From Ashinkailepas kermadecensis (Eukaryota > Arthropoda > Thecostraca > Neolepadidae), in NCBI GenBank assembly GCA_034440615.1, contig JAOTOM010002631.1, positions 1 to 64,000 of the forward strand: a stretch of 64,000 nucleotides of DNA. Direction: 5' to 3'. The position numbers and the translations under genes were made by a program. Positions within the stretch are counted from its first letter, which is position 1, and each line of letters starts with the position of its first letter. The notes beneath the pieces are model-generated. The model was not told the origin of the DNA, did not search any database, and saw only the letters and a program-made list of their open reading frames with translations. This document shows, in pieces, positions 34,918 through 43,837 of the stretch.

Positions 34918-36207
34918 TTAGCTTGTAGAAACTAAAGAAATTGTACTGTCCCCATTACAGTTCCTAGCCAAATCCAATTCTTTTGCTCGCTTTGCTGCTC
35001 TGGTTTTCTGTGTCACAGCGTCTCTAGCTTTTTGATACAACCTTAGATTTACTATATTTGAAGCTTCCTTAAATACTCTAAATGCATCTTTCTTAGCCTT
35101 AATTGCTTTTGTCAAATCTGGTGTAAGCCATGCTGGCTTTCCTACTCTTCTTTTGCGCCTTTGCTTTTGGGGGACATGTCTAATCTGAATTTCCCTCAAG
35201 TAAGATTTGAACTTTTCCCACATTTCACAGGCATTTAAATCGGAGAATTCTTCTTCCCATTTTATCGCACTTAAAGCTGTTCTCATGCAGTCAAAGTCTG
35301 CCCTGTTAAAATTTGGAAACTTTGCCAAATTATCCTTGATTGTCCCTGCTACACGTGCCTTGAATCTCACTATGTTATGGTCACTTCTTCCCAGAGTTTC
35401 TCCTACAGTCAAGTCTTGAACTAAATCACTTAAATCCGAGAAGACAAGGTCCAAGAATGAGCCCTGCCTAGTTGGTTCTGTTACAAACTGGTGTAAGAAC
35501 AGGTCCTCTTCAAGGCATTTCCTAAACAGTTTACATGCTGGGGAGCCAACACCAACATTTTCATATCCTTTTAGATTAAAGTCACCAAGAATAAGGCATT
35601 TCCTCTGAAAGTTTCTACTGATTTCCTCACAAATCACCTTATCAAGCTCCAGTTGCTGAGAATGTGGCAAGGTTCCTGATCGGTACAAAGCTCCTACTCT
35701 CAGTTTATTGCTGTTGCCTTTTCCCACAGAAACATCAAGCCAAATGGACTCCACAGACACATTTTTTACCCCATCTGCTACTTTTTGAGAACTGAATAAG
35801 CTATTCACATAGAGCATTACACCACCCCCTTTCACTGCTGGACCCCTATTGCATGAAAACATATTGTATCCCTGGATCTCATAGTCCTGCAAGTTATCCC
35901 CAAAATACCCCTCACTGACCCATGCCTCAGTAATGCAAACAAAATCTGGTTCCTCATCAGCAACATAACACTTGAACTCGTCAAATTTGGATCGAATACT
36001 CTGAGCATTAAGCATCGTACACTTAAGAAAAGTTCCATAACCATCTTTGGTTTTTTCATGCTGAGTAGCTCTATCATCTCTGGATGAGCTACCACTCTGC
36101 CCCCTTGATCTACTGCCATCCCTATTTGCTGACTGTGAGGTTCTATTGCCTATGCTGTCACTATTGGCATATTCATGAGATGGTAATGCCACTTCTTCCC
36201 TCCCCAC
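34918..36207 (-). pseudogene. CR1 ORF2 endonuclease domain, open over ~429 codons
   Basis: An apurinic/apyrimidinic-like endonuclease that would nick target DNA to prime reverse transcription. Signature elements in order are LNAQSI (metal-binding Asn), ITEAWV (Glu), GGGVMLYV, LGDFNLKG (Asp/Asn pair) and GRSDHNIV (the catalytic SDH). The N-terminal ~60 residues are serine- and arginine-rich linker. The frame remains open upstream of the first start-like GTG at 36207 and overlaps the end of ORF1, so the true ORF2 start is not fixed. The frame closes at 34918, before RT, which is abnormal for ORF2 and reflects a mutation. The domain itself shows no missing key residue. Confidence 0.9.
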
Positions 36208-36215
36208 CCCATTAT

Positions 36216-36513
36216 CTAGTTTCCCTGAAGGACATGTTCATACACTTTACTTAACACTTGCACCCCCTTCTCGGAGAAGTGCAGGCCATCCCTTTGATAG
36301 AGGTCCCATGAACCATAAAACCTGCACCACTTGTCAACAAAGGTCAAACCTAACTCATTGCAGAGCCTACCCACCCTGGCATTGGCTGCCAGTGCCCTAA
36401 AGCTCCGCTCAGGGGAGACTTCAGCCCTGGGCAGAATAGCTGTCACAATAACTCTGCTTTTGCCCTGCTTCAGAGTGGCCAGAAGGGCCCTGTAGTTCTG
36501 CAGCAGCTCCTCA
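36216..36513 (-). pseudogene. CR1 ORF1 C-terminus, SGNH esterase-like
   Basis: About 97 codons are preserved, ending VLQGN and stop. The hallmark is the block-V box RDGLHFSEKG (D-x-x-H), carrying the catalytic Asp-His pair of SGNH/GDSL hydrolases. It is preceded by VIVTAILPR and by FRALAANARV...FVDKW, the usual penultimate strand and helix. CR1 ORF1 proteins are known to carry this esterase; its role in retrotransposition is unclear. The N-terminal part with the catalytic serine is missing because the insertion is truncated at a stop near 36515. Confidence 0.8.
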
Positions 36514-36517
36514 TATC

Positions 36518-38212
36518 AATAGGGGCTCCGTTAGATCTGCCCCTGGGCAAAGTTATCCGAGTGAAGTGACCGTAGCTCTAGCTTCAGATGCCGCAAACAA
36601 GATCACTTTCAGTGAATTTTAGCAGTGATGCCGAGCACAGCGTACTGTGTACCTGAACAATAATTATCTTTAAAGCATTAGAAGTTCTGGAGAAATGACC
36701 AGACAAATTACGAACATGTGTTCCAGCCATACCAACATAAGTTAAGTGTCGCGATGCCGTGCTTAGCTTTGAAGATTTGCTTTATTTTAAGAAGCCTGGT
36801 ATCTAGGGAGAGTAGGTAGTTTTAATAAGAGTACCAAGGGGGTGCGACGCCGCTTTGCTCGCGCAAGGGAGGGCGCAGCGCCCCAGCGTCCCAAATATTC
36901 CGTCGCCCATGCTGCCAGACTACAAATATGGCATCGCAGCCACTGTAGCGGCACCATAAGCGTTGCAGGAACAGACGTTGTAGGACGTTGTAGGACATCC
37001 CTGAAATCTGCAGAGCGAGTACTTCAGCTGTTGTAGTGGCATCCCATGAGATTTAGAGGCATCCAGCAGTTGTTTGGGCATCCCGAAGGGAATACCATCC
37101 CAGTAATTGTAAAGGATTCCTGGTCTTGTAAGAGCATCCTGTGCAGCACAGGGGGACCTGGCCAGCAGTAATGCAGCATCCCATTCCATCTCAACAGTCA
37201 TGGGGCATCCTAGCTTTCTGCGACCTGTAGTAGATAGAAAGGGCACCAAACCAGCGGGTCGTGCTTTTGCAAAGTCAAACAACAGTATGTTTTTCGAGAA
37301 TCAGCTTTCATATATTTGGCAAAAGTAATATTTTCGTCAATAGGACATGCTCAGTTCGCGAATAGTATGTATTTCACATTTTTGAGCATTCACAGGCCTT
37401 CCAATGGATCGTGCCTGAACATACAGAAGGCATCCAGGATTTTGAAACAAATTGGCCAAGTCCAAGGGTCTTATATGCAAGGTCAATGTTTTATATTTTC
37501 GAGTCTGATGGACAAGTATTGGTGATACTATATGAAAATGTTATTATGTACTGTATCCAACAGTCGCTAGACTAACCGATATGGGCAGACATGGACACGG
37601 TTACCACAAAGGGACACCATGCTGAGCAGTAGCGGTGACAGTGTTCGGTCAGCTCGGTGGGTGGTCATCAGCCCGTAGCATCCAGTGGTGAGCTGTCATG
37701 GCGAATCCTTGGATTAGCGGCGGCGGCCGCGGACATTAGCAGACCGCCTGTCGCAGGGGTGGGCGGTACCATGAATTGTGTATGCACCTCGGGTGGTCAC
37801 AAAGGTGGGTTGATGGAATATGAAACAAAGACGCGGTCCCGACGCCAGACTACCGGCTGCCTTTCATGTTCCCATTCGAATATGCAGTCAGTACTCACAT
37901 GCGCCATTTATGGTAGTAATGGGGAGGGGAGAATACCTTCCACGTGAACAGAAGCACGTGGTGAACAGTCGCCTGTTGTGCACCGTAGTATGGGACGTAT
38001 CAATGAATGTCAAGAAAGATCGCAATTCTCTACTGTTAGCTGTGCACAGCAAGGGCGGTGGAATGCATAGGGCGCTAGGGCGCTGCCTCTCACTTGCGCC
38101 AGCCAGTGGGGACGGGGGAGTCGCACCCCTTTGGAAAACTGACTAGAACTGTTTAGGTACTGTACCTAGATACCATGCTTCTTAAAATAACATAAAAGTA
38201 TCCAATGTTAAG
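36518..38212. other. Intergenic, weak GGCATCC periodicity
   Basis: Between 36960 and 37215 the word GGCATCC (or GCATCC) recurs at irregular 24-40-base spacing, suggesting a very old minisatellite. The 120-codon minus frame over it (36920-37282) has no family match. The remainder, to 38212, holds nothing recognisable. Confidence 0.3.
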
Positions 38213-38430
38213 CGCTACATCCTGACAAGTTACGTAGTCCATGGCCTGGGCAACACGGCGACTTCGGTAGAGGGCGCGCTATTAGCCCAGGCCATGATCT
38301 CTGCCATCCCCAAGGGGAGCAAGCAGGACCTCGGGTAGCATGTTAGTTGGGTGAGCAAGTGTCCTTCCAGTAGAAACAGCTTGAACCCAATCGGTTGAGT
38401 GTATCCATCCATATAAAATCAGTAAAATAA
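38213..38430 (+). repeat. Dispersed repeat, second copy of 31590-31790
   Basis: Shares GGCCTGGGC, GGGAGCAAGCAGGACCTCGGGTAGCATGTTAGTTGGGTGAGCAAG-type sequence with the copy near 31.7 kb, in the same orientation. On the minus strand both encode a similar LTQLTCYPRSC peptide, but neither frame extends into a recognisable protein. Confidence 0.55.
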
Positions 38431-38656
38431 TAAGGCAGCAGCTGGAAGCAGGGGCGGTCGGCCCATGTAAAGCACTAATGCAGTTCCTCACCTGAGTAGA
38501 GCCGGGAAGTATTTGTGTATGTTATTTTCGTACAAATGATGCTTTCATCCACTGGAAACTAGCAAAGTTAAAAAACTGGAAACAATTATGCATTCGTGAT
38601 TCTTAATTATAGTGAAAATTGAAGTTCACATTTACATCTTAGCTTAAAAAAAGACC

Positions 38657-38822
38657 TCTATCGATGACGCATTTCATCAGGTAGCACTAGCGTCCCATTC
38701 AACAATGCATTCAGAAACGAATTCACCAATGTTCTCCGATTCGTCTGAAAATTTGACACAACCTTCGCAGACATATCGGTACATACAATCCGAAACCATT
38801 TTCTGCTACGACTGACCATTTC
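38657..38822 (-). repeat. ~160-bp repeat R, copy 1 (inverted)
   Basis: Reverse complement of 40088-40258. The copy keeps an open frame (WFR..CT..SAKVVSN.QTNRRT) ending LPDEMRHR and stop, as do both other copies. Divergence between copies is only a few percent. Confidence 0.85.
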
Positions 38823-39474
38823 GTTTTCGATCGACGTTTTGGTCACGGCCGTCACGGCGGCGCTCGTCGAGTGGCTGCACAAGTTCGCACACCCCTGGCA
38901 TCGGTGGAGGATCACCATTGGCCGGCTGCGTACAGTGCCGGCTGATACGCAGTGGGGGGGGGGGGCAGCTAGAGAGTCTGGGCCAACCGCAGGTCGCCTG
39001 CCACGCCGACTTCCATGTGATATGTCCAATTGCTCAGTACCTGTTCCACGGTCATGTTGTGATTATGCTTTGTAAAGTGTATACACGTAAATACAGGTGT
39101 TGTACAAACACTCCATCGACAATTTTTGGTGGCTGAAAAGAGTGCGAGATGGTGAGTGTTGCCGTCAACCTGATGCATCCGCTGCTTGCGGAAAATGCTG
39201 TCTGTATCCGCACGGAGGCTGTACAATGTACAGAACACAGTAATTGAGTTTCGGATTCTCGGGCGCCAAGATTTTCCGCTTGTATGTCGTCAAGATCCTG
39301 TGCATTGTCCGCTTTGACCGTCCGGGAATGCGAGTCCGGCCAATGATCATGGGCTTCATTTAGCTGAGGTAAGGACATCATTAATTTTAGTTGACCTTTA
39401 ATCGAACGGAGAGTGTACGGGAGACGCGACCGATCAGCAGCAGCACCATGCACGCGATCTCAGCGCCATTCTCC
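38823..39474. other. Intergenic, no gene recognised
   Basis: CpG-rich at 38840-38960 with a 13-base G-run at 38952-38964. A 133-codon minus frame at 39052-39453 has no recognisable domain. Confidence 0.35.
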
Positions 39475-39632
39475 AGACAACAGTTTCGGGATGCATGTAC
39501 GAAGTCATGCATGTCTGCGAAGGTTGTGTCAAATGTTCAGACGAATCGGAGAACATTTGAGAATTCGTTTCTGAATGCGTTGTTGAATGGGACGCTAGTG
39601 CTACCTGATGAAATGCGTCATCGATAGAGGTC
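39475..39632 (+). repeat. ~160-bp repeat R, copy 2
   Basis: Same unit as 38657-38822 but on the plus strand. It leads directly into the GAGGTCAGGTCA start of the satellite-like region. With 40088-40258 it forms the left part of a 635-bp direct duplication (39763 to 40398 offset). Confidence 0.85.
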
Positions 39633-39762
39633 AGGTCAGGTGTGCTGCTTCTTGTGTTGCTAGTGCATGCATCAGTGTTGAGATAGTCTACATTCAATGC
39701 TTCGTTTGGCCCACATACGGTACACAAGTGGACTACTTTCTTTATCTGAATTTCGTTATACC

Positions 39763-41220
39763 TGACCTGAGGTCAAACGCTGACGCTGACGGTCACATGC
39801 TCGGATGCGCTGCGTCCTTGCTCGGTGGGCGATTATTCGACGCTAATATCCATCCGATAAATGTATTCAGGGAAATTGTATTCGGTACACCGTGATTTTT
39901 CCATAGGGTGTAATGTTAAAGCCTTCGTTGACCTGAGGTCAAATGGTGGCCTCGAGTGACGAGTTGACTTGGTGTGCTGCATGCCACTGTGATAGTGGTG
40001 GCACAAGCGTTTGAATGATTCCAAAAAGTGAATTATCCGGCAAGTTATGCGGTACCCCAGATTTGACCTGCCTGACCTTTTCGCCTCTGAAGGCGGAATG
40101 GTTCGTCGTAGCAGAAAATGGTTTCGGGATGCATGTACCGGTATATCTGCGAAGGTTGTGTCAAATTTTCAGACGAATCGGAGAACATTGGTGAATTCGT
40201 TTCTGAATGCGTTGTTGAATGGGACGCTAGTGCTACCTGATGAAATGCGTCATCGATAGAGGTCAGGTCACGCAGTGTGCTGCTTCTTGTGTTGCTAGTG
40301 CATGCATCAGTGTTGAGATAGTCTACATTCAATGCTTCGTTTGGCCCACATACCGTACCCAAGTGGACTACTTTCTTTTTCTGAATTTCGTTATACCTGA
40401 CCTGAGGTCAAACGCTGACGCTGACGGTCACATGATCGGATGTGCTGCGTCCTTGCTCGGTGGGCGATTCTTCGACGGTAATATCCATCCGATAAATGTA
40501 TTCAGGAAAATTGTGTTCGGTACACCGTGATATTCCCATAGGGTGTAATGTTAAAGTCTAAGTTGACCTGAGGTCAAATGGTGAGCTTGAAGGTGACATG
40601 CTTGGATGTGCTGCTTTCTTGTCCGATGGGATATTTTTTGGCGCTAATGTCCATCCGATGAATGTATTTAGGAGGGTATTATCAGGTACCCCGTAGATGG
40701 CAATAATGCGTGGTCAAAACAGTATTTTGCGAATATAGGTCAAACTATGAGATTGTAGGCCAGATGCTTCAATGTGCTGCATCCATGGGCCATAACCAAT
40801 GCCTGGGTGTTTTTTTCGTCGTGCCAAGTAAAATTTTGCGGAAATTATCGGGTACACAAGAATTTGGTATAGTTGCATTTGTATGGCATTTTTGGCGAAC
40901 GGTGATGAATCAGTGGCCATAATGGGTCATTTTGATTGATGTGCTCTATGTACGTGCTATGTAGCCTATGACCTGCAAAAATCAGGTATATCCAATGTGT
41001 CACCATGATTTTATTCGGTACCCCGTAAATAGATATAGTGCATGAGTAAAACCAACTTCGGTGACCTGAGGTCAAACTGTGACATTGAAGTTCACGTAAT
41101 TCGATGTGCTGCATCTTTGATGGACAGCGACATCCAGGCGTTGGAATCATTCTGCTAAGTGAAATACTTCGAATTTTATGCGGTACACCGTTTTTGACCC
41201 GAGTGACCTCTCTGGACATC
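39763..41220 (+). repeat. Satellite-like array, ~166-bp monomers with TGACCTGAGGTCA
   Basis: The 13-mer TGACCTGAGGTCA occurs exactly at 39763, 39929, 40398, 40564 and 41062. The spacings are 166, 469, 166 and 498 (3 x 166), and a decayed start is at 40730 (AGGTCAAACTATGAG). Each monomer then shows a GGTCACATG..TCGGATGTGCTGC box, a CCATCCGAT(A/G)AATGTATT box and a CGGTAC(A/C)CCGT box. Copies at 40.73-41.06 kb are much more diverged than those at 39.76-40.73 kb. The unit near 39929 is shortened to 135 bp before repeat R resumes. No coding content. The 13-mer is an everted AGGTCA pair; receptor binding is possible but unproven. Confidence 0.8.
40088..40258 (+). repeat. ~160-bp repeat R, copy 3
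   Basis: Embedded between satellite monomers as part of the 635-bp duplication. Starts GTCGTAGCAGAAAATGG and ends at the GATGAAATGCGTCATCGATAG palindrome-like end. Confidence 0.85.
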
Positions 41221-41761
41221 TGGAGATCGAACCGCTCGTCCTACTGAAGAATCGTTGTTTGCCTTACTTTTGCAAGCGACTAAGATCATATCCTGAAAAA
41301 ATGAACGAATTCGGAGAGTATGCGAACAGGATGCTGAATGCGAATGCGAATGCGAATGCGTTGCTAATATCATGGACATAAGAAATGGTATCTAAAGAAG
41401 TTACTGGGTAAGCTTCAACAAGTCCAGTCCATGCATTCTTGTTTCTGATTTGCTCTCAGGGACTTCTATATCAGTAAACAAAAATTAAGTCTTGGTTGGG
41501 AAGAAAAACTGATTGGATTTTACTTTAATGCCTCTTTTTGGTGTGTCATGCTTGTGTAGAATGGACAAAAGTATTCACGCCTATATTAGTAAAAATGTTG
41601 CCGGTTCATACAATACATTTTTTTGCGTGTGTGTAAAGCAGTAGTCATGTAAAGACCCATTTGACGTAAAATACCTTGCAATGTTTGCTTCAGTTTACCA
41701 AAGTACATGCACAACTTAACATGACTATATTAATTGTAGTTTTTCAAACAATTGTGACCAG
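41221..41761. other. Intergenic; contains copy of the 13.8-kb repeat
   Basis: 41395-41480 matches 13755-13890 but without the 47-base insert. GAATGC is repeated four times at 41337-41360. No gene was recognised. Confidence 0.45.
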
Positions 41762-41829
41762 AAACTTTTTATCTTAGCCAACATTATTCCTGGATCTGCC
41801 CCTGGATCTGTGGAATCCACGTTCTGTCT

Positions 41830-41903
<74 letters not shown>

Positions 41904-41973
41904 AGACAGAACGTGGATTCCACAGATCCAGGGGCAGATCCAGGAATAATGTTGGCTAAGATAAAAAAAGTTT
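41762..41973. repeat. ~210-bp near-perfect palindrome around (AT)35
   Basis: Arms 41762-41831 and 41902-41973 are reverse complements, differing only by two extra A in the right arm's A-run. The centre (41832-41901) is pure AT and itself self-complementary, so the whole unit can extrude as one hairpin. Each arm contains two CTGGATCTG words. It may be a foldback transposon, a recent hairpin-mediated duplication, or an assembly chimera of a read turning back on itself. Confidence 0.92.
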
Positions 41974-42139
41974 GATAGATGATAGATATCGGCCATCATC
42001 AAGAATAAGAAATCTCACTGATAAATCCTTGAAGCATAGTTTTCTTATCTATCATATAAGGAGAAGTTACACGTCATCAAGAAAGAACCAGGGAAGCCAG
42101 CTCTGTTTTGGGAGGCCCAGGCAGGGGCAGATACAGAGG

Positions 42140-42258
42140 GATCTGGAGGCATGTACCCCTCATGGATGGTGGTGCCCCTCCGGCCGGGAAAAGACTCCAC
42201 TCCGGGAAGGCTCAAGTGCAACCTTACCTCAAAATTTTCAGCCAGATGCACCCCTGGA
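42140..42258 (-). repeat. ~110-bp conserved core repeat, copy 3 (inverted)
   Basis: Reverse complement carries CATCTGGCTGAAAATTTTGAG, TTGCACTTGAGCCTTCCCGGAG and TTTTCCCGGCCGGAGGGGCA, in the family order, and ends towards TATCTGCCCCTGCC. Confidence 0.65.
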
Positions 42259-42419
42259 GAGAAACAGCTGTGCATTTTCGGAACCAAAGAAATAAAGCGG
42301 GGGAAAATCCAAGGACATTTTGTTGAAGAGGGGTGGGGTACAGTCGCGATTTTTTCCTCACCTCATTTTGGTGCCTCGGACCGCCCCTGGCTGGAAGACA
42401 AAGGTACCCGTCCGTGAGG

Positions 42420-42640
42420 TCAGGCGCCTATCTCGCCAATACAGGTGCTATTCCGAACAGCTGTGTGGCTTGAGAATGTAGGCGCCCTCTTGGGCCATTC
42501 GGACACCGTTCTTCGTAATATGCGGAACATTATTGGCTATATATGCTCCTCGACCGAGATGAAAGGCGTATTTCTAAGCAGTTAGGTGCTTTGGAATGCA
42601 GGCGTCCTCCTGGGTCATCCCGTGCTCTCATCTCGGGGGC
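42420..42640 (+). repeat. Dispersed repeat, second copy of 31800-32060
   Basis: Shares ATCTCGCCAATACAGG, CCGAACAGCTGTGTGGCTTGAGAATG and GGAATGCAGGCGTCCTCCTGGG with the copy at 31.8 kb. Ends near GTGCTCTCATCTCGGG. Confidence 0.65.
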
Positions 42641-42948
42641 ATTGCAGATCTGAGATGGAGCCTCACTAGTTCACTTTAGCTCTTAGGGGTCTTGTTCTTC
42701 CGTCAAAGCACTTTCAAATCCAAAGATCATCTCAGCCCTCTCTGACCCTCAGGTACCCTGTTTATTCCTCAGCTGTTAGGGGCCCATTCCAGCTGAGATT
42801 GCTTTTCCAGCTGGCATAGGCATTCCACAGGGACTCGGACACATGAAACAGCACCCCTGAACAGGGGTGTTGTTTTATGTATTTTGTTATTTTTGAAATG
42901 TCTCTGTTTCATATTTGTATCGTCAAACTTAACTTAACCTTAACTAGT

Positions 42949-42951
<3 letters not shown>

Positions 42952-43014
<63 letters not shown>

Positions 43015-43047
43015 GTATATATATGCATGTATATATATATATACATG
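42952..43047. repeat. (AT)n microsatellite with ACATGTAT variants
   Basis: Pure AT to about 43008, then ACATGTATATATATGCATGTAT-type interruptions. It abuts the CAGTGGCGTCGCCACG terminus at 43049. Confidence 0.97.
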
Positions 43048-43048
43048 C

Positions 43049-43150
43049 AGTGGCGTCGCCACGAAATTCTTCCAGGGGGGCAATGTTGATAGGGGGCCTC
43101 CTGCTCCCCGAAAAGGGGCCTCCACTGTGTTAGGGCCTCCTCTTGCTTTT
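43049..43150 (+). repeat. CAGTGGCGTCGCCACG-type repeat, copy 2
   Basis: Begins GCAGTGGCGTCGCCACGAAA, continues TTCTTCCAGGGGGGCAATG and GGGGCCTCCACTGTGTTAGG, as in 25402-25530. The right boundary is not clear. Confidence 0.65.
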
Positions 43151-43469
43151 TTAGCCTCTTAGTATGGTTCCCGAATGGGAACATGATTTCATATTGATGT
43201 CTTGTTTGTTCTTGGCATGGTATATAATTTACGCAAAGCGCAATAGCAAGAATCTTTTTTTTTTCGCTGAGGACCGAGCCATACCAGGGTATAAATAAGC
43301 AAATGTAGATAACTACGTCAGTGCCAAAACAAACCAATATCTTTATGCTTTATCGACGAGAAGAATCTTCCCGCTGGCCTCTAGATTGTAGCGAGCTGGT
43401 GGGGCTCGTGCTGAGCATATCTTAAAGATATCTCCCATTGATCAACCCACTTCTTTGTTCACCAAGTTT

Positions 43470-43605
43470 AACTGAATATAGCTAGGTTCATCACTACTGT
43501 TAGTCATTCCCACCAGCTTGATCTCATAAACAAACTTAAACGATCATTTCTCAGTCCCAGGACAACAATTTCGCGAAGGTGACAACGAGAAGTGGATTGA
43601 ATTGG
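43470..43605 (-). pseudogene. CR1-like RT fragment, heavily decayed
   Basis: Nucleotide words TGTTAGTCATTCCCACCAGC, TTGATCTCATAAACAAA and GAGAAGTGG line up in order with 20985-21080 of the CR1 relic, the segment covering the FADD region on the minus strand. There is no open frame. This is homology at DNA level only. Confidence 0.5.
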
Positions 43606-43837
43606 TTTTCTGATCGTCATCTTAGGGATTTATTAATTTTTTTTCATACCATTTGGTGCTGGCTGCAAGGCACTTGGCACAGAAGCTAAAATAATAAATA
43701 CTCCGCGAATAAATTCACGGCAAGAACAAGCATTGAACAACCATGCATCAATGGCAATGCAACAATGTAACAATGACAATGCATAAATAATGCAAAATCT
43801 TCGAATTCCACGCCGTCACGCCCATGGTTATCGCTGT

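Larger units (their letters stand above)
33089..36517 (-). mobile_element. CR1-type LINE, nearly complete ORF2 plus ORF1 end
   Basis: Read on the minus strand, the order is: C-terminal part of ORF1 with an SGNH-esterase-like end (36216-36513), an overlapping ORF2 with apurinic-type endonuclease (34918-36207), reverse transcriptase (33430-34841), a ~340-bp 3' UTR, and a tail of about three TTTATGTC octamers (33092-33120). This order, an esterase domain in ORF1 and short tandem repeats instead of poly(A) are hallmarks of the CR1 clade. It is 5' truncated near 36517, where a stop interrupts ORF1. The 3' part is almost identical to the insertion at 23.4-24.8 kb, so this family was active recently. 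Four or more frameshifts in RT make this copy inactive. Confidence 0.9.

Noticed and set aside
34918..36207. Independent host endonuclease gene
   Set aside because: Gene order, overlapping ORF1 esterase end, downstream RT and octamer tail place it in a CR1 LINE.
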